A stretch of DNA of 64,000 nt from Planctomycetota bacterium (lineage in GTDB: Bacteria > Planctomycetota > UBA1135 > GCA-002686595). Position 1 is the first letter of the stretch. Each line of letters begins with the position of its first letter. Below, one piece after another: positions 1 to 8,728 of this stretch. The notes beneath the pieces were generated by a model. The model was not told the DNA's origin. It was given only the letters and a program-made list of their open reading frames with translations, and did no database searches. The stretch spans positions 62,001-126,000 of the forward strand of contig JABABA010000008.1 of the NCBI GenBank assembly GCA_014238415.1, in the 5' to 3' direction. The position numbers were made by a program, and so were the translations under genes.

Positions 1-705
1 GGGCAACAGTGCTAACAGGGTCAGAAGCACAAGCGGTATGGCTGTGGCCACCGCTTCGGGGGCGTTTTGATCGACCTGCCAGACTGCGAAGACTTCGTCT
101 GCGAACACATTGAACTTCGGGCCCACCGCCGACACATAGTCGGGCAGGGCAAAGTCGTGGATCGCGAACAGAAATGCAAAGGCGCAACCCGCCATCACGG
201 CCGGTGCAATCAGGGGCCACTCCATGGCGAACAGGGCGGGTCGTCCCCCCGCGAGCAAGGCAGCTTCCTCCCGTCGGGCGTCGATGCGCCCCGCCGCTTT
301 GGCGGTGAAGAGTGCCACGATGGGAGTCGTGGATAGCCCAATCAACAGGGCCGTCATGGGCGCACCGCGCAGGCCCCAGACCTGGGTCCAGGTGGTGGCC
401 AGGAGCAGAGGCGGAATCAAGAAGGGCAAGAGCCCCAGGGCACCGAGCAGCTTGCCCAGAGGCAGTTTGGTGCGTGCCACCAGAAAACCAAAGGGTGCGC
501 CCAGCAGGCCGGCCAAAGCTGCGGCTGAAAGACCCAGGCCGAGGGTTCGTCCCAAGAGGCTCATGACCCGCGGGTCCCTGAGCACGACGAGCGCCTCGGG
601 AGCATTCACCAGCCGCCAGCCCATGACGATCAGGGGCGCCAGGCCAAACAGGATGAGGGCTCCCATGGCCAGGGCGAAGAGGGGATCTGAACGCTTGCTC
701 TTCAA
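1..705 (-). CDS. ABC importer permease, iron/thiamine type (partial, cut by left edge)
   Basis: Membrane subunit of a binding-protein-dependent ABC importer (FbpB/ThiP-like). Only about 235 N-terminal residues are visible before the window edge. The translated frame is open throughout and strongly hydrophobic, with several membrane segments. A cytoplasmic loop near residues 145-170 carries EEAALLAGG followed by a hydrophobic PLIAP, which fits the EAA loop that contacts the ATPase. There is no nearby ATG; the start is taken as TTG at 705-703, which overlaps the TGA stop (704-702) of the upstream binding-protein gene, implying translational coupling. Iron is suggested by the partner lipoprotein; thiamine or another small solute cannot be excluded. 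The ATPase gene would lie outside the window. Confidence 0.8.
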   Translation of the reverse strand, partial: MKSKRSDPLFALAMGALILFGLAPLIVMGWRLVNAPEALVVLRDPRVMSLLGRTLGLGLSAAALAGLLGAPFGFLVARTKLPLGKLLGALGLLPFLIPPLLLATTWTQVWGLRGAPMTALLIGLSTTPIVALFTAKAAGRIDARREEAALLAGGRPALFAMEWPLIAPAVMAGCAFAFLFAIHDFALPDYVSAVGPKFNVFADEVFAVWQVDQNAPEAVATAIPLVLLTLLALLP

Positions 706-1778
706 CTGTCCAGGTAGAGGGCCTTGAGGTACTTGGTGTGCTCGGCCAGCTCCGCGCCCACCTGGTTGTAGTCCACTTGCATGATCTTGAAGTCGCTCTT
801 CACATGGTCCGGCCGGGGAACATTGGGTCGCACCGGGATCTGGGCCGAGCGCGCATTGGCCAGTCGTTCTTCAATCTTCGCAGAGAGTACCCAGTCCACG
901 AATGCCCGGGCCTCTTTCAGATGGGGAGCGCCCTTCATGATCGCGATGGTGTTGGGAATCAACAGGGTGCCAAGGGGCTCTTCACCATTGGGTCCAGCTT
1001 CCTGGTTGGGGTAGACCGCTACGACCGGAGCCCCGGAAAGGCGTGCCACATTGAAGTCGTCCGTGTCGGTGTAGGCTGCGGCCAATTCGCCGCTGCGCAC
1101 CAGGGTCATGGACTGGCCGTTGGAACGCACCACATGCACGGGGGGTGGATCTTCGTGCTGGTGCGAGGCGATTCTCTTCCAGAAGGCATCGGCGCGGTCC
1201 TGGCCAAGACTTGTGTACATGGCCGCTGCATGGGTCAGCGTGGTGCCTGTCAGGGGCCGGGCCACTCCCACCTTGCCCTGCCAATAGGAATCGAAGAGGT
1301 CCTGCATGTCGTGGATTCTTGCGGGATCCGCCAACTCGGTATTGACGATCACAATGCGCGCCCGGGCGGCGAAGCCGGTCCAGAGATGACCCTGATCCCT
1401 GAAGGTGGCGGGGATGTCCTGGGCGGAAGGCGAGTCGTAGGGCTGCAGCATTCCCAGGCGCGCCAGGCGCACGGTCTGCACGATTTCATTGTTCCAGAAA
1501 ACATCGCAGCGCGGGTGTTCGCTCTCAGCGATCAACTGACCCACCAGCCCCACGGTTTTCTGGTGCTCCTGGTCGTAGAGCGCCTCGACCACAAGCCCGG
1601 TCTGCTTTTCATAATCCCGGACCAGTTCTTCACTGAAGACCTGGTCGAGGGCGCAATAGACCACCAGGTCAGGTTTGGGTCCGCAGGCAAGCAGGCCCAG
1701 CAGGGGCAGGGACAGCAGGGGGCGGCGGCCTTGGAACCAGAGCGGAGCCAGGAACGGATGGAGGGGGGGGCGGGTCAT
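702..1778 (-). CDS. ABC transporter substrate-binding lipoprotein, Fe(3+)/FutA-FbpA type
   Basis: Predicted extracytoplasmic solute-binding lipoprotein of about 358 residues that feeds the permease encoded immediately downstream. The chosen ATG (1778-1776) gives a short signal peptide ending in a lipobox (LLAC) with the lipidated Cys near residue 34; the reading frame extends further upstream but that part is not signal-like. After the Cys the protein begins DLVVYCALD and continues with DYEKQTGLVV, typical of the iron(III)-binding FbpA/FutA family; CDVFWNNE and the PLTGTTLTHAAAMY region also fit. It overlaps the permease start by four bases. Divergent transcription from the aminotransferase gene leaves about 210 bases for both promoters. 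Specificity for ferric iron is inferred from family resemblance only. Confidence 0.82.
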   Translation of the reverse strand: MTRPPLHPFLAPLWFQGRRPLLSLPLLGLLACGPKPDLVVYCALDQVFSEELVRDYEKQTGLVVEALYDQEHQKTVGLVGQLIAESEHPRCDVFWNNEIVQTVRLARLGMLQPYDSPSAQDIPATFRDQGHLWTGFAARARIVIVNTELADPARIHDMQDLFDSYWQGKVGVARPLTGTTLTHAAAMYTSLGQDRADAFWKRIASHQHEDPPPVHVVRSNGQSMTLVRSGELAAAYTDTDDFNVARLSGAPVVAVYPNQEAGPNGEEPLGTLLIPNTIAIMKGAPHLKEARAFVDWVLSAKIEERLANARSAQIPVRPNVPRPDHVKSDFKIMQVDYNQVGAELAEHTKYLKALYLDS

Positions 1779-1987
1779 GGGGACTCTACTAGTGGGGGCG
1801 AGGCCCGGGGGCACAGCCCGAAGCCCTCTTTTCGCCAGCCTAACCAATAGACGCTGGGTTTCTGAGGTCCAAACCCCGGTCCGGGGTCCCAGCCGGTGGA
1901 TTTTGGGGGCCTGCCGGCTCAGGCCAGGGGGATCGTGGGCTTGCTTGAGGCTTGACCCCGCGGGCAGCAGGTGGACAATCCTGGCGC

Positions 1988-3187
1988 ATGACCATGGAAA
2001 CCACCCGATCAAGTACGACCCTCGCCCAACGATGCTCTCTCCTGGGAACCGAGACCGCTTTCGAAGTGTTTGCCAGGGCAAAGGCCCTCGAAGCCCAGGG
2101 CAAGAACATTATTCATCTGCACATTGGCGCCCCCGACTTCGACACCCCCGCGCACATAGTCGAGGCTGGCCAGAAGGCCCTTCGGGATGGCTTTCACAAA
2201 TACACCCCGGCGGCGGGTCTGCCACAACTGAGGGAAGCGGTTTGCGCGGATTTCTTGCGTCACCGGAAGGTGGAAGTGGATCCCGCCAATGTTCTGATCG
2301 CCCCGGGAGGCAAGCCCACCATGTACTACGCGATTATGATGTTTGGGGAACCGGGCGCGGAGATCCTGTATCCCAACCCAGGCTTCCCGATTTATGAATC
2401 GGTGATCAACTACTCCGGAGCCAAAGGGGTGCCCATCGAGTTGAGCGAAGAGAACGGGTTCAGCTTCAAGGCGGAAGATGTGCTGGCCAAGATCAACCCC
2501 AACACGCGGCTGCTGATCATCAACACACCGGCCAACCCCACTGGAGGCGTGGTGCCCCGCAGCGAGTTCGACGCCCTGGTCAAGGGACTTGAGGAGCATC
2601 CCCATGTGACTATTCTGTGCGACGAGATCTACTCGCGGTTGCTCTACGACAACGAAGAGCATGTCAGCATCCTGCAGTACCCATCAATGGTGGATCGTTC
2701 AATCATCCTGGATGGTTGGAGTAAGACCTGGGCCATGACCGGTTGGCGTTTGGGTTATGGCATCTGGCCCAGGCATCTCTTTGCCCATGCGGAGCGTTTG
2801 CAGATCAATATCGCTTCCTGCGCAAACGCCGCAGCACAAGTGGCCGCGGTGGCGGCGATGGAAGGCACACAGGAACCGGTGGATGCCATGTGCGCAGCTT
2901 TTGATCGCCGCCGTCGGGTGATTCATCAGGGGCTCAACGACATTCCTGGGGTCTCATGCGTGCTGCCCAAGGGAGCTTTCTACGCTTTCCCCAATGTCAG
3001 TGAGTTGGGCCTCGATACTCGCGAGTTGGAACATGGCCTGTTGAATGACGCTGGAGTGGCTTGCCTGTCCGGTACCAGCTTCGGGGCTCTTGGGGCTGGG
3101 TACATGCGCTTCAGCTACGCCAACTCCGAGGAGAACATCCTGGAAGGTCTGAGTCGGGTGAAGCGTTGGCTTGGAGAACGCTCCTGA
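1988..3187 (+). CDS. PLP-dependent class I/II aminotransferase (aspartate aminotransferase fold)
   Basis: Cytosolic fold-type I aminotransferase of about 399 residues that transfers amino groups between an amino acid and a 2-oxo acid. The PLP-binding lysine lies in GWSKTWAMTGWRLGY (K246). Upstream, NTPANPTGGV and the CDEIYSRL strand are the usual cofactor-contacting motifs. Start chosen at ATG 1988, because the 12 extra residues of the longer frame look like leader translation; an ATG two codons on is also possible. The stop overlaps the start of the threonine aldolase gene (TGATG), so the two are probably translated together and may act in amino-acid catabolism. Exact substrate cannot be read from sequence; subgroup Ib aspartate or multisubstrate transaminases are the closest match. 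Confidence 0.88.
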   Translation: MTMETTRSSTTLAQRCSLLGTETAFEVFARAKALEAQGKNIIHLHIGAPDFDTPAHIVEAGQKALRDGFHKYTPAAGLPQLREAVCADFLRHRKVEVDPANVLIAPGGKPTMYYAIMMFGEPGAEILYPNPGFPIYESVINYSGAKGVPIELSEENGFSFKAEDVLAKINPNTRLLIINTPANPTGGVVPRSEFDALVKGLEEHPHVTILCDEIYSRLLYDNEEHVSILQYPSMVDRSIILDGWSKTWAMTGWRLGYGIWPRHLFAHAERLQINIASCANAAAQVAAVAAMEGTQEPVDAMCAAFDRRRRVIHQGLNDIPGVSCVLPKGAFYAFPNVSELGLDTRELEHGLLNDAGVACLSGTSFGALGAGYMRFSYANSEENILEGLSRVKRWLGERS

Positions 3188-4224
3188 TGGTTCAGGCCCC
3201 CTCGGATTTTCGGAGCGATACGGTCACCCGCGCTGATGCCGTCATGCGCAGCTTGATGGCAGAGGCCTCGGTCGGGGACGATGTGCTTGAAGGCGATCCC
3301 ACAGTTCAACGCCTGGAGCAGGCAGCGGCGGACTGGCTCGGAATGGAAGGGTCTTTGTTTGTGCCTTCGGGCACAATGGCCAATCAGGTGGCCCTGGGGG
3401 CTTGGACCCGGCCGGGTGACGAGATCATCGTCCAGCGCTTTGCCCACGTGACGACCTTCGAGGCCGGGGCCGCTGGTTACCTGCATGGATTGCAGTCCAT
3501 GACCGTGGGTGGCGAAGAGGGGGACTTTGATCTTGAGCAGGTCAAGGCATCGGTGCGTCCGGAATTCATCCACTGCCCACCCTCGCGGCTGATCTGCATG
3601 GAGCAGACTCACAATTACGCGGGCGGTCGTGTGCTGCCCCTAGAGGTGTTTGAGGATGTCTCCGGTTTTGCACGGGAAGTTGGGATTCCCATTCACCTGG
3701 ACGGGGCGCGTCTGGCCAACGCGGTGGTTGCCAGTGGCGTGAGCGCGAGCACCTACGCTTCCCACGCTGACTCGGTCAGCCTCTGTTTCTCGAAGGGGCT
3801 TGGAGCACCTGTGGGTTCCATCATTGCAGGCCGGCAGGACTTTCTGGAACGCGCAAGGCTGGTGCGCAAGAGGCTCGGTGGTTGGATGCGTCAGTCCGGT
3901 CACCTGGCCGCTGCTGCCTTGCACGCGCTGGAAAACAACGTGCCACGATTGGCACAGGACCACTCTTTGGCCAAGGAGCTTTCCCAGCGCCTGGGAGCTC
4001 TGCCAGGGTTGGAGTCCGATCCCACCCTGGTGCAAACCAACATAGCCATGGTGCAGGTCACGCACTCCGAATATGACGCCCAAGCACTGTCGGAGGCCCT
4101 CGGTCGCGAGGGTGTCCTGGTGATGGCCATGGGCGAGCGCCGGCTGCGTTTTGTCACCCATTTGGATGTGGGACCGGAAGACCTCGATCGCCTTGAACGA
4201 GCAGCCAAGAATATTCTGGGCTGA
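3187..4224 (+). CDS. ltaE: low-specificity L-threonine aldolase (GLY1/LtaE family)
   Basis: PLP enzyme of about 345 residues that cleaves L-threonine or L-allo-threonine to glycine and acetaldehyde. The N-terminal FRSDTVTRA and SVGDDVLEGDPTV segments are hallmarks of the family, the FVPSGTMANQVAL helix binds the cofactor phosphate, and the Schiff-base lysine is in LCFSKGLGAPVGS (K203). HLDGARLANA carries the conserved PLP-ring aspartate. Length equals the family norm. Start is the ATG at 3187 inside the TGATG overlap with the aminotransferase stop; the longer upstream frame (from 3061) runs antagonistically through that gene and is rejected. It is followed by 159 bases that include a short CGGGGGC/GCCCCCG inverted repeat (4257-4293) before the next gene. 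Confidence 0.9.
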   Translation: MVQAPSDFRSDTVTRADAVMRSLMAEASVGDDVLEGDPTVQRLEQAAADWLGMEGSLFVPSGTMANQVALGAWTRPGDEIIVQRFAHVTTFEAGAAGYLHGLQSMTVGGEEGDFDLEQVKASVRPEFIHCPPSRLICMEQTHNYAGGRVLPLEVFEDVSGFAREVGIPIHLDGARLANAVVASGVSASTYASHADSVSLCFSKGLGAPVGSIIAGRQDFLERARLVRKRLGGWMRQSGHLAAAALHALENNVPRLAQDHSLAKELSQRLGALPGLESDPTLVQTNIAMVQVTHSEYDAQALSEALGREGVLVMAMGERRLRFVTHLDVGPEDLDRLERAAKNILG

Positions 4225-4383
4225 CCAGGAGGCAATACCGGGAAGGAGCCCATTCCGGGGGCGGGTCCAATTGGGAGTTCATGAGGCCCCCGAGGGTCGT
4301 TATCCTGTTCGGCCCGAAGTTCCGGGAAAGCGGCAGCAGGCCGCTTCTGAGCCACCTCCCCAGCACCCTGAGATCAAGCGCCC

Positions 4384-5736
4384 ATGGGCATCTTCAAGGC
4401 CTACGACATCCGCGGCATCGTGCCCGATGAACTCGACACCAACCTCGCTCGGCGTATCGGTTTTGCCTTTGCCGAGCACATTGGCGGTTCGCCTCTTCTG
4501 GTGGGGCGCGACATGCGCGTGCACTCTCCAGAGATCGCTGAGGCTGTGATCGCAGGCATGCGCGGCGCCGGTGCCCATGTGATCGACATCGGGCTGGCCT
4601 CGACTCCCATGACCTATTTCGCCATTGGCTCACAGGATGTGGCCGGAGGCTTGTGCATCACAGCCAGCCACAATACGGGTGAGTACAACGGCATGAAACT
4701 CTGCAGCCGCGGTGCGCGGCCCATTTCCAAGACTACCGGGATCGCGGAGATCGAACTGGCATGTGAAGGTCGACAGCAGCCTTCTTCCACACGCCGGGGT
4801 GGGGGCGAGAAGCTGGACCTGCTCCAGGCCTACGCCCAACACGTGGCGGGGTTTGCCCAGGTCAAGCGGCCCCTGACGGTTGCCATCGATGTGGCCAACG
4901 GCATGGCGGGTCACACCTTGCCCGCAATCTTGCCCCTCTTGGAGAATGTGGAAGCAAAGATCATTTTCATGGAGCCCGATGGCACCTTCCCCAACCACGA
5001 GGCCAACCCCCTCAAGGAAGAGAATCTGGACCCGGTGCGTGAATTGGTGCGTCAGACCAAAGCGGACTTCGGTGTCAGCTTTGACGGGGACGCGGACCGC
5101 TGCTGCTTTGTGGATGAGACCGGCGCAACCGTGCCTGCGGATCTGATGACAGCGCTCCTGGCCCGGGACTTCCTGGCTCGCGAGCCGGGTAAGCCCATTG
5201 TCTATGACCTCCGTAGTTCCTGGGTGGTCAAGGAAGAGATCACCAACGCCGGAGGCGAAGCCGTGCGCGACCGTGTGGGGCACTCCTTCATCAAAGCAAC
5301 CATGCGCGACAATGGGGCAATCTTCGGTGGTGAACTTTCTGGTCACTTCTATTTTCGAGACAACTTCGTCTGCGATAGCGGCGTGATCGCTTTGGTCAGC
5401 GCTCTGAATCTGTTGTCCGGGTCCGATGAGTCCTTTTCCAGTCGCGTGGCGGACCTGCGCCGCTACCACTCCACCGGCGAGATCAACTTCCAGGTGGAGG
5501 ACAAGGGGGTGGTCCTGGAGGCCCTCAAGGAGCATTTCAAGGACGGCGCGCAGGACGAGTTGGACGGCATCACGGTGGAGTACGGGAGCCTGAAAAAGGC
5601 CTCTTGGTGGTGGTTCAATGTGCGGGCCTCCAACACCGAGCCGGTCCTGCGCTTGAACCTTGAGGCCAAGACTGCTGAACTGCGAGATCAAAAGCGGGCC
5701 GAACTGATCGAATTGATCGGTGAAACAGAGCACTAA
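4384..5736 (+). CDS. phosphomannomutase/phosphoglucomutase
   Basis: Alpha-D-phosphohexomutase superfamily enzyme of 450 residues that interconverts hexose 1- and 6-phosphates, feeding GDP-mannose or UDP-glucose for polysaccharide synthesis. The N-terminus starts directly with FKAYDIRGIVPDEL. The phosphoserine loop is TASHNTGEYNGMK (S95), the metal-binding loop is DGDADR (D234, D236, D238), and the sugar-binding loop GGELSGH is present, followed by the C-terminal phosphate-binding RASNTEPVLRLN. All four domains of the AlgC/ManB type are complete. Mannose versus glucose preference cannot be decided. Its location a few kilobases before a polysaccharide exporter is consistent with supplying sugar nucleotides, but it is not in the same operon. 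Confidence 0.93.
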   Translation: MGIFKAYDIRGIVPDELDTNLARRIGFAFAEHIGGSPLLVGRDMRVHSPEIAEAVIAGMRGAGAHVIDIGLASTPMTYFAIGSQDVAGGLCITASHNTGEYNGMKLCSRGARPISKTTGIAEIELACEGRQQPSSTRRGGGEKLDLLQAYAQHVAGFAQVKRPLTVAIDVANGMAGHTLPAILPLLENVEAKIIFMEPDGTFPNHEANPLKEENLDPVRELVRQTKADFGVSFDGDADRCCFVDETGATVPADLMTALLARDFLAREPGKPIVYDLRSSWVVKEEITNAGGEAVRDRVGHSFIKATMRDNGAIFGGELSGHFYFRDNFVCDSGVIALVSALNLLSGSDESFSSRVADLRRYHSTGEINFQVEDKGVVLEALKEHFKDGAQDELDGITVEYGSLKKASWWWFNVRASNTEPVLRLNLEAKTAELRDQKRAELIELIGETEH

Positions 5737-5879
5737 TTTCTTGCTGGCTGGTTCGGCCCGAGGAGCGAAAAACGGCTTGAATTTACGAAGTCGCATTGAT
5801 TTTTGTGGCTTCGGGGCACAAGGCCTGAATGGGGACCGCTCCAGGGGTCGATAGGATCCTTTTGGAGTCCTGTCTTGCG

Positions 5880-7760
5880 ATGCTGATCACCCTTCTTTTA
5901 TGCGCCTTGCCCGCGCCCCCGACCCTGGCCGCGGTTGCTCCCAGTTTCCAGTCTCCGGCCACCCATTCTGCCGGTGCCCTTGGTCAAAGTCTGGCCCGTC
6001 TGGCGGATCAGGATCGGCGTCTCTCCTTCACCCCGCGTACCGCGAGCCTGGCCCGCAAGGTTGTGGACTTGAGGAGGCGTGGTTCTGGGGCGGTTCCTGC
6101 TCCGGGCGCCATTTCCGAATTCTGCGAGGCGCTTTTTGCCCAGGGGGCGGGTGGGGACGTGTTGGCTCGCGCGGATCTGTTGGATCGGGCGACCGATCCC
6201 GGTGCCACACCGGTGGTGCTCTCTTCGATCTTGGCCCTGGGAGCTCTTGGCCCCAATCTAGGCGGAGCCCAGGCTCAGCTGGAAGTCTGGGCCAAGGACA
6301 GCGATCCTTCGCGCAGAGCGCACGCTCTGCTGGCCCTCTATCTCGCCCGACCTGAACTGGGTAAGGCCCTGGCGGACGAGCTTGCCCTGAGCGATCCTTT
6401 TGCTGCTCTCCTGGCGGTGCATGCCCATCCCGCGCCCTTGCCAGAGAACCCTGCGGTTCGCCGCTGGTACGGTTTGCGATTGGGGGCAGCCCGGCGCTTC
6501 GGATTGGTGGACGGCCGGCCCTGGTCGGAAATCCTGATCACCCGTCTGGCCGCTGACCCGGCTTTCCTTGAAGAACTGATTCTGCAGGAATTGCATTCGG
6601 TACCCGTGCCCGCCGTGGCTGATAATCTGCTGGCGCTTTTGCTGGAGGATCCGACTCCCACCCGCATCCGGGCTGGGGTGCGTATGCTGCCAGACGCAAT
6701 TGAGACCTTGGTGGCCAGCGGTCACTGGGCCCCGCGCGGCAGTGATGGCTGGCGTGAATTGGTGCGCTCAATCCTGGAGGGCTACCAGAGCGACTCCATG
6801 GGTGAGTGTCTGGCTCAGGCGGTGGAGCAACCCGCTTCGCGCGGTCTGGCGTTGGCAGCGATGGCGCGTCGGGATGCGACCTATCTTGCGCCCCTCGAAG
6901 CTGCCCTGGCATCAAACGACACGGGCTTGCTGCTTGATGTGATGTACGGGGCCGGGGTCACGGATCTTGCCCGGGTGATTCCCGCCCTGCGCGAGCTTGA
7001 AGAACACGCGGATCTCGAGGTGCGGGCGGAGGCCTTGGTTGTGCGATCGCGCCTGGGAGACGGGGACGCGCACCAGACAATCCGCGACCTGCTGCTGGCG
7101 GTCAGCGGAGGTCGTCAGGATCCCCTGGCCGAGAGTCTGATGGATTCAATGGAACGTCACCGGGGTGGTTTTCTGGTGCTCGACCTGTGCGAAGTTTTGT
7201 CCGCCGAATTGCCTTTCGGTGCTCCAGGTCGTCTCTTGGCTCTGGCGGCCCTGCGTCTGGGTGGACGGCGTGCGGCCACGGGGGATCTGTTGGAAGAGTC
7301 CCAGTTGGCTCCCTTGGGAGCCGCGGGTGAAGTGCTGGCTCTGGAAGCCCTGGGGCAGTTGCCCGACCGAGCTGAACTCGTTCACCTTCTGACCCGTTTC
7401 CCCTCGGAAATCCTCGGACGCACCGACCTGGTGCTGGCTGGAGCATGTGTTCGGGCCGGGCGCTCTGAGGTGGACCCTCTGATCAGCGCGGCTCTTTGGA
7501 GCGGCTCCATCCACCTCAGTCTGCTTGCAGCGGCCTTGGCCAGGGAGCAGGCGGGTGATGTGAGTTTGCTGCTTTGGGCCATGGAGCCTCCCATGGAGGC
7601 TTCTTCGGAGGATCTCCGCCGGGTGGGGTACTGCCTTGGCCAACTCGGGGGCATGGTGGCTTTGGAGGAGATTTCCCGGCGCCTGGGAAGTTCTGTTGGA
7701 ACCGATCGGCCCCTGCTTCAGGGTGCGCTTCTGGGGGCCATGGGAGCGCGTACACACTAG
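5880..7760 (+). CDS. secreted HEAT-like helical repeat protein, function unknown
   Basis: Predicted exported protein of about 626 residues with no recognised catalytic motif. The chosen ATG (5880) gives a signal peptide (MLITLLLCALPAPPTLA); the longer in-frame start at 5829 adds a polar leader and seems less likely. The mature part is rich in Ala and Leu and shows repeated helix pairs with HEAT-like spacing, for example ALALGALGP, ARAHALLALY-type stretches and LRELEEHADLEVRAEALVVRSRLGDGDA, as is typical of alpha-solenoid scaffolds. It ends 21 bases before the arginase start and so may be cotranscribed. HEAT-repeat exported proteins are common in planctomycetes, but no function is assigned. 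Confidence 0.7.
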   Translation: MLITLLLCALPAPPTLAAVAPSFQSPATHSAGALGQSLARLADQDRRLSFTPRTASLARKVVDLRRRGSGAVPAPGAISEFCEALFAQGAGGDVLARADLLDRATDPGATPVVLSSILALGALGPNLGGAQAQLEVWAKDSDPSRRAHALLALYLARPELGKALADELALSDPFAALLAVHAHPAPLPENPAVRRWYGLRLGAARRFGLVDGRPWSEILITRLAADPAFLEELILQELHSVPVPAVADNLLALLLEDPTPTRIRAGVRMLPDAIETLVASGHWAPRGSDGWRELVRSILEGYQSDSMGECLAQAVEQPASRGLALAAMARRDATYLAPLEAALASNDTGLLLDVMYGAGVTDLARVIPALRELEEHADLEVRAEALVVRSRLGDGDAHQTIRDLLLAVSGGRQDPLAESLMDSMERHRGGFLVLDLCEVLSAELPFGAPGRLLALAALRLGGRRAATGDLLEESQLAPLGAAGEVLALEALGQLPDRAELVHLLTRFPSEILGRTDLVLAGACVRAGRSEVDPLISAALWSGSIHLSLLAAALAREQAGDVSLLLWAMEPPMEASSEDLRRVGYCLGQLGGMVALEEISRRLGSSVGTDRPLLQGALLGAMGARTH

Positions 7761-7781
7761 CTTCGTATCGGAAAACGAACG

Positions 7782-8711
7782 ATGTCTGTCAATCCCCAAC
7801 GACCTTCCCGCGTCGCCTTGATCGGAGTCCCCATGGATCTCGGCGGTGGCCGTCGGGGCGTGGACATGGGTCCCAGCGCTCTGCGCATTGCGGGCATCCA
7901 AGAAGCTCTGGAGGACCTGGGCATCGAGTTCCGGGATACTGGCAATCTGGAGGTGCATGACCCGGTGGACTTGGAACCTGCGGATCCCTGCGCGCGTTTC
8001 CTGGAAGAGATCTCCGACTGCTGCCAGCGTCTGCACGCGCGTGTCAAAGAATTGGTTGCTGATGACTGGTTTCCCCTGGTGGTGGGTGGGGATCATTCTA
8101 TTGCCGCTGGCTCGGTGGCTGGTCTGGCCAGTCACCACCATGAGAGGGGCGAGAAAATCGGCTTGATCTGGTTCGACGCCCATGGGGACATGAACACGCC
8201 GGAGACCACGGGCTCGGGAAACATCCATGGCATGCCCCTGGCGGCATTGCTGGGACACGGACCCACGAGCTTGACCCGCCTGTCCTCGCGCTTTCCTGCG
8301 GTGGATCCCAAGAACGCGGTGCTGGTGGGGGTGCGTACTTTGGATGACGGTGAGCGCGAGTTGATCCGCGAACTTGGTGTGCGCTGCTTCACCATGCAGG
8401 AGATCGACGAACTCGGTATGCACGCTGTGATGCGCGAGGCCATCGAGATTGCTTGTGCGGACACAGCGGGTTTCGTGCTTTCCTTTGATGTGGACGGCGC
8501 TGATCCCTCAGTGGCGCCCGGGGTAGGTACTCCGGTTCCTGGCGGCGTCTCCTATCGCGAGGCGCATCTGGTGGTGGAACTGGCTGCTGAGAGCGGAAAG
8601 CTGTTGAGTCTGGAAATGACCGAGATCAATCCAATCCTCGATACGAGCAACGCCACCGCGCGGGTTGCGGTTGAGTTCTGTGAATCAGCCCTGGGCAAAC
8701 GAGTCCTCTGA
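7782..8711 (+). CDS. rocF: arginase (ureohydrolase family)
   Basis: Manganese-dependent ureohydrolase of 309 residues that hydrolyses L-arginine to ornithine and urea. Metal-ligand motifs are complete: VGGDHSIAAGS, WFDAHGDMNTPET with the following GNIHGMPLA, and SFDVDGADPSVAPGVGTPVPGG. The last motif and the GNIHGMP segment favour arginase over agmatinase or formiminoglutamase. The N-terminal GVPMDLGGGRRGVDMGPSAL substrate loop also matches bacterial arginases. It lies directly after the HEAT-like gene and 17 bases before the exporter permease, so transcription may run through all three although the functions look unrelated. Confidence in the family is very high and in arginine as substrate high. 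Confidence 0.95.
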   Translation: MSVNPQRPSRVALIGVPMDLGGGRRGVDMGPSALRIAGIQEALEDLGIEFRDTGNLEVHDPVDLEPADPCARFLEEISDCCQRLHARVKELVADDWFPLVVGGDHSIAAGSVAGLASHHHERGEKIGLIWFDAHGDMNTPETTGSGNIHGMPLAALLGHGPTSLTRLSSRFPAVDPKNAVLVGVRTLDDGERELIRELGVRCFTMQEIDELGMHAVMREAIEIACADTAGFVLSFDVDGADPSVAPGVGTPVPGGVSYREAHLVVELAAESGKLLSLEMTEINPILDTSNATARVAVEFCESALGKRVL

Positions 8712-8728
8712 ACCTCAGCAAGCCTGCC

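Noticed and set aside
67..727. Overlapping plus-strand open frames near the left edge
   Set aside because: They lie opposite the ABC permease frame, which is open to the edge, hydrophobic and has an EAA-type loop.
738..1850. Long plus-strand open frame opposite the binding-protein gene
   Set aside because: It is the antisense shadow of a clear substrate-binding lipoprotein; composition is His/Gly-rich with no family resemblance.
4630..5796. 388-codon minus-strand open frame
   Set aside because: Antisense shadow of the phosphohexomutase gene, whose catalytic motifs are all present on the plus strand.
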